Source: Yinghuangia aomiensis (GTDB lineage: Bacteria; Actinomycetota; Actinomycetes; Streptomycetales; Streptomycetaceae). Taken from it: a DNA stretch of 64,000 bases. A program made the translations under genes and the position numbers. The notes under the pieces are model-generated. The model was not told the origin of the DNA, did no database searches, and saw only the letters and a program-made list of their open reading frames with translations. The DNA lies in contig NZ_BAABHS010000002.1 of the NCBI RefSeq assembly GCF_039542225.1, forward strand, positions 369,926 through 433,925. Direction: 5' to 3'. Shown here in pieces: positions 56,649 through 64,000 of this stretch (the stretch's first letter is position 1; each line of letters starts with the position of its first letter).

Positions 56649-57842
56649 GTGGCAGCGGAGATCATCCCCACCGAGAACACGTCCCAGGACGACCTGGACC
56701 CGGCGTTCGCCCTGCACCGGGGCGGCAAGCTCGAAGTCCGGTCGACGGTGCCGGTGCGCAACAAGGACGACCTGTCCCTCGCCTACACGCCGGGCGTGGC
56801 CCGCGTCTGCACGGCCATCGCGGAGAACCCCGAGCTGGTCAACGACTACACCTGGGTCGCCAACACCGTCGCCGTCGTCACCGACGGCACCGCGGTCCTC
56901 GGCCTGGGCGACATCGGCCCGAAGGCGTCCCTCCCGGTCATGGAGGGCAAGGCGCTGCTGTTCAAGCAGTTCGGCGGCGTGGACGCGGTGCCGATCGCGC
57001 TCGACTGCACGGACGTCGACGAGATCGTCGAGACCGTGGTGCGCCTCGCCCCGTCGTTCGGCGGCATCAACTTGGAGGACATCTCCGCGCCGCGCTGCTT
57101 CGAGGTCGAGCGTCGGCTGCAGGAGCGCCTGGACATTCCGGTCTTCCACGACGACCAGCACGGCACCGCGATCGTCGCGCTCGCCGCGCTGCGCAACGCC
57201 GCCACGGTGACCGGCCGCGAGCTGAAGGACCTGCGCGCCGTCATCTCCGGCGCGGGCGCGGCCGGCGTCGCGATCGCGAAGATCCTGCTGGAGGCCGGCA
57301 TCGGCGACCTGTGCGTGGTCGACTCGCGCGGCATCGTGCACGAGGGCCGCGAGGACCTGACGTCGATCAAGCGCCTGATCGCCGAGCTGACCAACAAGGC
57401 CAAGCTGCAGGGCGGCATCGAGGTCGCGTTGGAGGGCGCCGACGTGTTCCTCGGCGTCTCGGCCGGCAAGGTCCCCGAGGACGTCGTCGCGACGATGGCG
57501 CCGAACGCGATCATCTTCGCGATGGCCAACCCGGACCCGGAGATCATGCCGGAGGTCGCGCAGAAGTACGCCGCGGTCGTGGCGACCGGGCGCAGCGACT
57601 ACCCGAACCAGATCAACAACGTGCTGGCGTTCCCGGGCGTGTTCGCCGGTGCGCTGTCGGTGCGCGCGACCCGCGTCACCGAAGGCATGAAGGTCGCCGC
57701 GGCCGACGCGCTCGCGGCGGTCGTCGCCGACGAGCTGTCCGCGGACAAGGTCATCCCGAGCCCGTTCGACGAGCGCGTCGCCCCCGCGGTGACGCTCGCC
57801 GTCGCCGAGGCGGCGCGCCGCGACGGCGTGGCCCGGATCTGA
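56649..57842 (+). CDS. Malic enzyme (short bacterial type)
   Basis: 397 residues. The malic N-terminal domain has TVPVRNKDDLSLAYTPGVARVC (~35-56) and catalytic Lys/Asp in KASLPVMEGKALLFK and NLEDISAPRCFEVE. The NAD(P) domain has SGAGAAGVAIAKILLEAG (~202-219). It converts malate to pyruvate and CO2 with NAD(P)H formation. From memory its position next to sodN-sodX matches the NADP-linked enzyme SCO5261; cofactor choice is inferred, not read. No phosphotransacetylase domain is fused. Two hairpins follow. Confidence 0.93.
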   Translation: MAAEIIPTENTSQDDLDPAFALHRGGKLEVRSTVPVRNKDDLSLAYTPGVARVCTAIAENPELVNDYTWVANTVAVVTDGTAVLGLGDIGPKASLPVMEGKALLFKQFGGVDAVPIALDCTDVDEIVETVVRLAPSFGGINLEDISAPRCFEVERRLQERLDIPVFHDDQHGTAIVALAALRNAATVTGRELKDLRAVISGAGAAGVAIAKILLEAGIGDLCVVDSRGIVHEGREDLTSIKRLIAELTNKAKLQGGIEVALEGADVFLGVSAGKVPEDVVATMAPNAIIFAMANPDPEIMPEVAQKYAAVVATGRSDYPNQINNVLAFPGVFAGALSVRATRVTEGMKVAAADALAAVVADELSADKVIPSPFDERVAPAVTLAVAEAARRDGVARI

Positions 57843-57851
57843 CCCCGGCGG

Positions 57852-57873
57852 CCGGACGAGCGTTCGTCCGGCG
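57852..57873 (+). terminator. Hairpin after malic enzyme (1)
   Basis: A perfect 9-bp stem (57852-57860 and 57865-57873) with a GCGT loop, 10 nt past the stop. Confidence 0.65.
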
Positions 57874-57941
57874 ACCGCGCCGCGGCGCGCGGAGTGGACA
57901 CGTGCCACTTCGCGCCGCCCCGGCCCCAGGCAGGACACCCC

Positions 57942-57976
57942 TCGGCGGGCGGCCGCACCACGCGGCCGCCCGCCGA
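57942..57976 (+). terminator. Hairpin after malic enzyme (2)
   Basis: A perfect 15-bp stem (57942-57956 and 57962-57976) with an ACCAC loop, 100 nt past the stop. The main terminator before the dehydrogenase gene. Confidence 0.82.
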
Positions 57977-58060
57977 CGGTCGTCCGGCCCCGCGCGCGGC
58001 ACCGGGACGAGACCCCCGCCGCGCCGCCCTCCCGTACCCCCGTCGCATAAGGTCGCTGCC

Positions 58061-59023
58061 ATGTTTGCCGTGAGCGCCGTACGCATCAGCCCCGAAGACC
58101 CGCTGTCCGGCCTGGAGCTGGGCGAGCGCCCCGAGCCCGGCACCGAGCGGCCGCTGCCGCCCGGCTGGACGACCGTCACGGTCAAGGCCGCGAGCCTCAA
58201 CCACCACGACCTGTGGACGCTCAAGGGCGTCGGCATCACCGACAAGCAGCTGCCGATGATCCTCGGCTGCGACGGCGCGGGCATCGACGAGGACGGCAAC
58301 GAGGTCGTCATCCACTCGGTCGTCGGCGGCCTCGGCACCGACGAACCGCGGTCGATCCTCACCGAGAAGTACAACGGCACCTTCGCCGCCAAGGTCGCCG
58401 TGCCGCGCTGGAACCTGCTGCCCAAGCCGAAGGAGCTGTCCTTCGAAGAGGCCAGTTGCCTGCCGACGGCATGGCTGACCGCCTACCGGATGCTGTTCAC
58501 CAACTCCGGTGTGCGGCCCGGCGGCACGGTCCTCGTGCAGGGCGCGGGCGGCGGCGTCGCGACCGCGCTGGTGGTGCTCGGCAAGGCGGCCGGATACCGC
58601 GTGTGGGTGACCAGCCGCGACGAGGCCAAGGGCGCGCGAGCGGTCGCCCTGGGCGCCGACCGGGCGTTCGCGTCCGGCGAGCGGCTGCCGGAACGCGTCG
58701 ACACGGTCATGGAGACCGTCGGCGCGGCCACCTGGAGCCACTCCGTGCGCAGCCTCAAGCCCGGCGGCAGCGTCGTCATCTCCGGCGCGACCAGCGGCCC
58801 GAACCCGTCGTCCGCGGAACTCACCCGGATCTTCTTCCAGGAAATGCGCATCGTCGGCTCGACGATGGGCGACAAGGACGAACTCGCCGGGCTGCTGAAC
58901 CTGTGCGTCAACAGCGGGATCCGGCCCGTCATCGATACCGTTCTCCCGCTCGACAAAGCGCGCGAAGGCTTCGCGCGGCTCGCGCAGGGTGACCAGTTCG
59001 GGAAGATCGTGTTTACCGTCTGA
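58061..59023 (+). CDS. MDR-family zinc-type dehydrogenase/quinone reductase
   Basis: 320 residues. GroES-like part (ASLNHHDLWTLKGVG, ~48-62) and Rossmann part with LVQGAGGGVATALVVLGKAAGYRVWVTSRDEAKGARA (~158-194). Catalytic-zinc cysteines are lacking, so a quinone oxidoreductase or enoyl-type reductase is likelier than a zinc alcohol dehydrogenase. TAAGGT ends 7 nt before ATG 58061: leaderless start. Follows the malic enzyme in the same direction but behind two hairpins. Confidence 0.87.
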   Translation: MFAVSAVRISPEDPLSGLELGERPEPGTERPLPPGWTTVTVKAASLNHHDLWTLKGVGITDKQLPMILGCDGAGIDEDGNEVVIHSVVGGLGTDEPRSILTEKYNGTFAAKVAVPRWNLLPKPKELSFEEASCLPTAWLTAYRMLFTNSGVRPGGTVLVQGAGGGVATALVVLGKAAGYRVWVTSRDEAKGARAVALGADRAFASGERLPERVDTVMETVGAATWSHSVRSLKPGGSVVISGATSGPNPSSAELTRIFFQEMRIVGSTMGDKDELAGLLNLCVNSGIRPVIDTVLPLDKAREGFARLAQGDQFGKIVFTV

Positions 59024-59051
59024 CGGCACTCTGCCGGACGGAAGGACCTCG

Positions 59052-60632
59052 ATGGATCTCGGCCGACGACGCTTCCTCGCCCTCGGCGCGGGAGCCGGGC
59101 TCGCGGCGGCCGCGGGCGGACTGCTCACCGGCTGCTCGGACGCGCCCGCGCTGCGCACCGGAGGCACGCTGACGGTGGGCCTGCCCGGCTACCCGGCGCT
59201 GCTGAACCCGACGCAGGGCGTCTCCGAGGAAACCCGCTGGATCGCCGACCCGGTCGTGGAGACGCTCTACCGGTACCGCGACGACACGACCCTCGAACCG
59301 GTCCTCGCCGCCGCGGACCCGGCGGTGTCCGGCGACGGCCTCGCCTGGACGCTCGCGCTGCGCGACGGGGTGCGGTTCGCCGACGGGACGCCGTTCGACG
59401 CGGAACACGTCGCGGCCTGCCTCCGGCACGTGAACGACCCGGCGACGGCGGGGGAGTGGGCGCCCTACCTGGCCGGGCGGCTCGGCACCGTCACGGTCGT
59501 CGACGCGGGCACGGTACGGCTCGACCTGCCGCGCCCGTTCGGCGTCCTGCGCCCGCTCCTCGCCCGCCTGCCGATCCCGCACCAGGCGTCGCTCGCCGAC
59601 CCGCAGGCGCTGGTCGGGACGGGGCCGTTCCGCGCCGAGCGGATCGTGCCGGGGCAGTCGGTGCTGCTGCGCCGGAACGACGCTTACCGGGGCGACCGGG
59701 CGCCGTACGACGCGATCGAGTTCCGCGTCGCCGCGGCCGACGCGGCAGCGGCGCAGCTCAAGAGCGGCGCGATCCTCGTCGACCCGCGGCCGACGCCCGC
59801 GCAGACGAAGGTGCTGCGCAAGACGTCGTCGCTGCAAGCCCACACGGTGTCCGCGCCGGTGGACCTGGCCACCGCACTGAACCTGCGGCGCGCCCCGTTC
59901 GACAACGTGGCGATCCGGCGGGCCCTCGCGGCCGGCATGGACCGCAAGACCGTGCGGGACAGCGTCTACCTGGGCTTCGCCGTCCTCGGGCAGGGGCCGA
60001 TCGGTCCCGCGACCGAGGGCTGGGGCGAGTCCCCGTCGCCGACCGCGACACCCACCGCGTCGCCGAGCGCGCCCGCCGGACCGCGGCCCTACGGCGAGCG
60101 GGTGGACGCCGACCGGGTCCGCGCGCTGCTCGCCGAAGCGGGCACCACCGGGCCGGTGCGGTTCACCGTGCTGGCGACCGAGGAGGTGCGCGCGGTCGCG
60201 ACCGCGCTCGCCGCCGGCTGGGTGAAGGCCGGGTTCGAACCCGCCGTGGACGTCGTCGACGACGCGACGTGGCGACACCGCCGCGCCGCCGGCGACTTCG
60301 ACTTCGCGCTGTCCGTCCGGCGGCCCGCGTATGCGGTGGGCATCACCGCCTACGACGTCCTCGCGCCCGCGGCGTCCGACCACCCGGACAACACCGGCTA
60401 CCGCAACCCCGGCCTCGACAAGCTGCTCGCCGACGCGTGGGCCGCCGGCGACGCGAGCCGCCGCGAGAAGCTGTGCGCGCTGGCCGACGAGATCCTGGTG
60501 CGCGACGCGGTGATGATGCCGCCGGTGTACCCGAAACTCCTGGTGGGGCAGAGCCGGTCGGTGGAATCGATCGACGAGACGCGGATGGGCTTCGGCGAGC
60601 TGGAGCTGGCGACGCTGCACCGGCGGGGCTGA
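59052..60632 (+). CDS. Family 5 solute-binding Tat lipoprotein
   Basis: 526 residues. A twin-arginine signal with lipobox: RRRFLALGAGAGLAAAAG, then LLTGC (Cys ~32). The mature protein is a DppA/OppA-type (SBP_bac_5) binder with NPTQGVSEETRWIADPVVETLYRY and LRDGVRFADGTPFDAEHVAACLRHV. A Ser/Pro-rich insert (~330-350) is unusual. No ABC permease or ATPase genes are adjacent. It follows the dehydrogenase gene by 28 nt and may be cotranscribed. Peptide or nickel-type ligand is unknown. Confidence 0.87.
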   Translation: MDLGRRRFLALGAGAGLAAAAGGLLTGCSDAPALRTGGTLTVGLPGYPALLNPTQGVSEETRWIADPVVETLYRYRDDTTLEPVLAAADPAVSGDGLAWTLALRDGVRFADGTPFDAEHVAACLRHVNDPATAGEWAPYLAGRLGTVTVVDAGTVRLDLPRPFGVLRPLLARLPIPHQASLADPQALVGTGPFRAERIVPGQSVLLRRNDAYRGDRAPYDAIEFRVAAADAAAAQLKSGAILVDPRPTPAQTKVLRKTSSLQAHTVSAPVDLATALNLRRAPFDNVAIRRALAAGMDRKTVRDSVYLGFAVLGQGPIGPATEGWGESPSPTATPTASPSAPAGPRPYGERVDADRVRALLAEAGTTGPVRFTVLATEEVRAVATALAAGWVKAGFEPAVDVVDDATWRHRRAAGDFDFALSVRRPAYAVGITAYDVLAPAASDHPDNTGYRNPGLDKLLADAWAAGDASRREKLCALADEILVRDAVMMPPVYPKLLVGQSRSVESIDETRMGFGELELATLHRRG

Positions 60633-60723
60633 CGGGCACCGCGCTTCACCCGTCCGGGTGTTCCGCGGCCCTCCACCGCGCTCCCGGGCCGCCCGGACCG
60701 CAACCGGCGCCTACTGTCGTGCC

Positions 60724-62268
60724 ATGGCCCCGTTGCCTCAGTTGCCGCAGTTGCCCCCGCTGTCGCCGCCGAGCCGTCGTGCCGTGCTCGGGGCCGCGGC
60801 GGGGGCCGGTCTGCTGCTCGTCGGCGGCGGGGCGCGTCCGCACGCCGCGTCGGCGCGCGCGGCGGTGCTGCCCGACCGGGCGCCCAAGCTGCTGCTGCCC
60901 GCCCGGCCGGGGCTCGTGGCCGCGGAGAACGCCCGTACCGGAAGCGCCGGTTGGCGCCTCGGCCCGCGCACGACGTCGGACACCGACCCCCGCATCAAGG
61001 TGTACGCCGCCGACAGCGCGGTGCCGGTCGGCGGCCGTCTGCGCCTCAAGGTGTCCACCTCCCAGGCCCGGCCGTTCGCCGCGGAGATCTACCGGCTCGG
61101 CGACTACGGCGGCACCGGCGGACGGCTGGTGTACCGCGCCGACGGCATCCCCGGCACCCGCCAGGCACCGGCGCACCTCGACCGGTCTTCCGGAACGGTG
61201 ACCTGCGCGTGGTCCGACACCTGGCAGACCGACGTGCCGGAGGACTGGCTGCCCGGCCTCTACACGGCCGTCCTCGCCGACGCCGACGATGTACGCACCG
61301 CGGTGCCGTTCGTGGTCACCGACCTGCCGCGGGCCGCGGACTACCTGGTCGTGCTGCCGACGACGACCTACCAGGCGTACAACGAGTACCCGGTGGACGG
61401 CGCCACGGGCCGCAGCCTGTACTACGGCCAGGACCCGGCGACGCGCACGTCCGCGGCCAAGCTGAAGGCCCGCGTGGTGTCCTTCGACCGCCCGTACGCG
61501 GGCGCCGGACTCCCGCAACTGTTCGAACTCGACCACGCGTTCGTCCGCTGGGCCGAGGCCCGCGGCTACGACCTGGCGTACGCCACCAGCGCCGACCTGC
61601 ACGCCGGCCGCGTCGACCTGCGGCGCTACAAGGCGGTCGTCTTCCCCGGCCACGACGAGTACTGGTCACAGGAGATGCGGGCCCGCGTCGAAGCCGCCTC
61701 GGAGGCCGGGGTCGGGCTCGCCTTCCTCACCGCCAACAACGTGTACTGGCACGTGCGCATGCTGCCCGGCGCCGACGGCACGCCCGACCGGCTCATGCGC
61801 TGCAACAAGGACGCCTCGTCGTCGCACGACCGCGCCGATCCCGGGCCGACCGTCAAGTGGCGCGACCTGCACCGGCCCGAACAGGAGCTGCTGGGCGTGC
61901 AGTACGTGAGCGTCGTCAAGGGCGAATACCCGATGGGTGTGCGGGAGTCCGGGCACTGGTTCTGGTCCGGCACCGGGGTGCGGGACGGCGACGCGCTCCC
62001 TGGGATGGTGTGGGGCGAAGCCGACCGCCGGTTCGACGAGACGGCCCGGCCGCGCGGCGAGGAAGTGTTCCTCGCCGGGTCGCCGTACCGCGACGCACGC
62101 GGCGGCGCGCAACGCCAGCAGACCGGCCTGTACCGCGCGGCGTCCGGCGGACTGGTGTTCACCGCGGGCACGTTCCGCTGGCCGCAGGCCCTCGGCGACC
62201 CGCGCTACGCGGACCCGCGCGTCGGGCGGGCGACGGAGAACCTGTTCGCGGCCCTCGTCGCCCGCTGA
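60724..62268 (+). CDS. Secreted N,N-dimethylformamidase-beta-like protein
   Basis: 514 residues. An N-terminal Tat-like signal (SRRAVLGAAAGAGLLLVGGGARP, ~17-40) suggests export. The body matches the DMFase large-subunit C-terminal-like domain: YLVVLPTTTYQAYNEYP (~208), YKAVVFPGHDEYWSQEMR (~302-319) and AFLTANNVYWHVRM. This fold resembles glutamine amidotransferase-like or glycoside-hydrolase-like proteins in secreted actinobacterial forms. DMF hydrolysis is not established for it. TACTGT ends 6 nt before ATG 60724: leaderless start. Confidence 0.78.
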   Translation: MAPLPQLPQLPPLSPPSRRAVLGAAAGAGLLLVGGGARPHAASARAAVLPDRAPKLLLPARPGLVAAENARTGSAGWRLGPRTTSDTDPRIKVYAADSAVPVGGRLRLKVSTSQARPFAAEIYRLGDYGGTGGRLVYRADGIPGTRQAPAHLDRSSGTVTCAWSDTWQTDVPEDWLPGLYTAVLADADDVRTAVPFVVTDLPRAADYLVVLPTTTYQAYNEYPVDGATGRSLYYGQDPATRTSAAKLKARVVSFDRPYAGAGLPQLFELDHAFVRWAEARGYDLAYATSADLHAGRVDLRRYKAVVFPGHDEYWSQEMRARVEAASEAGVGLAFLTANNVYWHVRMLPGADGTPDRLMRCNKDASSSHDRADPGPTVKWRDLHRPEQELLGVQYVSVVKGEYPMGVRESGHWFWSGTGVRDGDALPGMVWGEADRRFDETARPRGEEVFLAGSPYRDARGGAQRQQTGLYRAASGGLVFTAGTFRWPQALGDPRYADPRVGRATENLFAALVAR

Positions 62269-62324
62269 GCCGCCCGGACGCCCCGGGCACCCCCGCCGCC
62301 GCGGACGCACGAGCGCCTGCCGGG

Positions 62325-63014
62325 TCAGCGCGGTCGCAACAGCACCGCCCCGAACGGCGCATGCGGCATGTTCCGCCGTGCTTCGTCCGCCCGCATATGC
62401 GCCAACAACCCGTGTGCACCGGCCTGTTCCATGATCCGCACCGCGGTCGGCGGATCCGGCGGCGGACCCGCGCCGCCGTCCAGGAGCGCGATGGTGTGCA
62501 CGCCGGGCAGCGGTGCGCTGCCGCACACCGCGTCCGCCGCGGCCGCCGCCGGGCGGGCCCCCGCGGCATGCCTCTCCCCGGCCGGATCCGCGGCGGCGTG
62601 CGCCGCGGCACCGCGGCGCACCAGGACCGCGCCGGTGCCCAGCACGAGATGGTCGAGGCGGCCGTCGGCGACCCGCACCGCGGTCACCGATGCGGTGGGG
62701 GCGCCGTGCCGGGCCAAGTCGCAACGGCCGCCGTGCAGAGCGGCGGTCTCCGCGACCGCGTCGGCGAGGCAGTCGCGGAGCGGCCGTTCGGGACGGTCGA
62801 CGATCCGGGTCAGCAGGTGCGCGGCGAGGCGGCGCAGGAACCAGCCGCTGCCGTGCCCGCAGCCCGTACCGTCGGCCCGGTACGCCGCGCCGGCCGCGGC
62901 CAGCACCGCGGCCTCCGGCCCGGCGAGCGCGAACACCCGCTCCGCGGCGCGCGGTTCGCCGACGAGTGCGGCAGGGGCGGACGATCCGGGGTCGGTGAGG
63001 ACTTCGACAAGCAC
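62325..63014 (-). CDS. Degenerate PP2C-like protein
   Basis: 229 residues from GTG 63014. The segment TGCGHGSGWFLRRLAAHLLT (~49-68) and the following HGGRCDLARHGAPTASVTAVRVADGRLDHLVLGTGAVLV (~94-132) match the PP2C-like proteins of Streptomyces. The metal-binding Asp-Gly (normally in VVLDGVTPP just before TGCxHG) is replaced by AAAGAAYRADG, so phosphatase activity is doubtful. The C-terminal part is Ala-rich then ends with a helix-rich MEQAGAHGLLAHMRADEARR. Role unknown. Confidence 0.65.
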   Translation of the reverse strand: MLVEVLTDPGSSAPAALVGEPRAAERVFALAGPEAAVLAAAGAAYRADGTGCGHGSGWFLRRLAAHLLTRIVDRPERPLRDCLADAVAETAALHGGRCDLARHGAPTASVTAVRVADGRLDHLVLGTGAVLVRRGAAAHAAADPAGERHAAGARPAAAAADAVCGSAPLPGVHTIALLDGGAGPPPDPPTAVRIMEQAGAHGLLAHMRADEARRNMPHAPFGAVLLRPR

Positions 63015-63100
63015 ACCGCCCAGTGTCCGGCAGCAACGCCCCTCGGGTGGGGCACAATCCCGCGATTTGATCCGATCGGGGCACGCGGCGTACCGCAGGG

Positions 63101-63769
63101 TCAGGAATCCGGCTCGGCGGGGGCTCTCGTCGGCCCCAGCAGCCGCGCGAGCATGTCGACGAGCAGCCGGTGCGCGCGTTCCGCGGTGACCGCCGGGTCC
63201 GGCAGCGCGGCCGCCAGGCCGATGCCGCCGGACATCGCAAGGGCCTGCAGCGCGACCTGGTCGGGGTCGGCGTCGGCCCGGAACCGGCCCGCGGCGACGC
63301 CTTCGGCGACCGTCTCGGCGATGATCTTGCGCCAGTCCGCGGCGTCCGCGAGGACTTCGGCGCGCCACACCGGGTCGCGCTGCGCCCAGCGCCACGCTTC
63401 CACGCGCAGGTGCCACGAGTAGGGCGCGGCCGCCTCGCAGAAGCCGAGCGCGAACGCGCAGGCCGTGGACAACCGCTCCCACGGGTCGGCGAGCGGGGCG
63501 AGGGCGGCGCGGACCGCGGCCACGTCCCGCAGCGCGGCGTGCCGGAACGCGGCGATGAGCATGTCGTCGAGCGTGCCGAAGTAGTACTGGAGGGTGCTGA
63601 CCGGCACCCCGGAGGCTTCCGCGACATCGGCGAACCGGGTGGCGTCGGCGCCGCGTTCGCCGACCACCAGGCACACGTGGGCGAGTACGTCCGCGCGCTT
63701 CCGGCCGGAACGGCGGCCCACCCGGCGCGCGGTGGCCGGGATGCGGGCGGAAGCGGAGGTGTCGGACAC
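63101..63769 (-). CDS. TetR-family regulator
   Basis: 222 residues from GTG 63769; GTG 63799 is an in-frame alternative. The HTH is ATRFADVAEASGVPVSTLQYYFGTLDDMLIAAFRHAAL (~42-79). A C-terminal all-helical dimer/effector domain follows. Palindromes at 63759-63805 overlap both possible starts, which implies self-repression. It is 86 nt upstream of the PP2C-like gene on the same strand, which may be its target. Confidence 0.83.
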   Translation of the reverse strand: MSDTSASARIPATARRVGRRSGRKRADVLAHVCLVVGERGADATRFADVAEASGVPVSTLQYYFGTLDDMLIAAFRHAALRDVAAVRAALAPLADPWERLSTACAFALGFCEAAAPYSWHLRVEAWRWAQRDPVWRAEVLADAADWRKIIAETVAEGVAAGRFRADADPDQVALQALAMSGGIGLAAALPDPAVTAERAHRLLVDMLARLLGPTRAPAEPDS

Positions 63770-63805
63770 GTCATGTTGTCTATCACGCGTGCCCGACACG
63801 TCGGG
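63759..63805. promoter_or_regulatory. Candidate TetR operators
   Basis: GTGTC-G-GACAC (63759-63769) and CCCGAC-ac-GTCGGG (63792-63805), sharing the GACACGTC octamer (63765-63772 and 63795-63802) as direct repeats 30 bp apart. They cover the TetR start region. Confidence 0.5.
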
Positions 63806-63931
63806 AACGCCGCCGGAGCGACGTTCCTCACGGGCTGCACAACGGATCCCGAGGCGAACCGCCGGGCCTGCCTCTAGACGAGTCTTTCCGAATGCCTGCG
63901 GGCATGGAGCGAGGGTGTCCAGGATCCGTTT

Positions 63932-64000
63932 GTGACGACAGACCTCGACACCCTCGCGATCGCACTGTACGTGAAACTCGACGACGACTGGGCGGACTTG
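63932..64000 (+). mobile_element. Transposase gene, N-terminal part (IS982-like)
   Basis: GTG 63932 opens a frame reading MTTDLDTLAIALYVKLDDDW, then ADL at the window edge. This resembles the start of IS982-type transposases of actinobacteria. Only 23 residues are visible. The IS left end should lie within ~60 nt upstream (63870-63931), where I cannot delimit a terminal inverted repeat without the other end. Confidence 0.6.

Noticed and set aside
60229..60246. tRNA T-arm-like GGTTCGAACCC
   Set aside because: It lies in the coding frame of the solute-binding protein (codons for GFEP) and no cloverleaf can be built around it.

Overview
The window is chromosomal DNA of a GC-rich, aerobic, Streptomyces-like actinobacterium. 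The evidence is the strong G/C third-position bias, frequent GTG/TTG starts, a WhiB-family regulator, a SigR/RsrA redox switch, nickel superoxide dismutase with its SodX protease, and a full DasR/DasABC N-acetylglucosamine system. From memory, the gene order from the HisN-like phosphatase to the malic enzyme follows the Streptomyces core chromosome. Parts of it (aroA, rsgA, SRAP, sigma/anti-sigma, biotinyl protein, PdtaS-type kinase, whiB, lipid kinase) are shared with mycobacteria. No large mobile island is seen; one transposase begins at the right edge.

Layout. 1-10 kb: the end of an oxidoreductase, an initiator tRNA, a Sel1-repeat protein, a NitT/TauT-type ABC importer, a helical-repeat protein, and a Fur-type repressor divergent from a catalase. 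10-22 kb: CBS protein, HisN-like phosphatase, a TetR/di-iron protein pair with a clear operator, a HAD phosphatase, small regulators and membrane or surface proteins, rsgA-aroA, and an SRAP protein. 22-29 kb: sigR-rsrA with a sigma-R-type autoregulatory promoter and two possible starts, an HD-GYP protein, a second ECF sigma operon, a small biotinyl carrier protein, and a probable biotin synthase auxiliary protein (BsaP). 29-44 kb: biotin genes (bioD-bioB, then bioF about 9 kb away) flank the aminosugar block dasR / dasA-B-C-D-SIS / nagA, which carries paired DasR-type sites. 44-53 kb: PdtaS-like kinase, WhiB with a CRP-like site, diacylglycerol kinase, a SigB/F-family sigma factor with its RsbW-type kinase, TetR, and proS. 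52-64 kb: a MarR divergon with three tandem palindromes, LysE exporter, sodN/sodX, CGNR regulator, malic enzyme, an NADPH:quinone-type dehydrogenase, a Tat lipoprotein, a DMFase-like protein, a degenerate PP2C and a TetR.

How the genes work together. The das block imports chito-sugars (DasABC), trims them (DasD), and deacetylates and deaminates GlcNAc-6-P (NagA plus a SIS-type enzyme), with DasR as the likely repressor of the dre sites. BioF, BioD, BioB, BsaP and the carrier protein form a biotin synthesis and use group. SigR/RsrA, catalase/Fur, Ni-SOD, WhiB and the SigB-type sigma form a dense oxidative and general stress group. At least 13 genes have a TANNNT -10 hexamer 6-8 nt before the start codon, so leaderless transcription looks common here.
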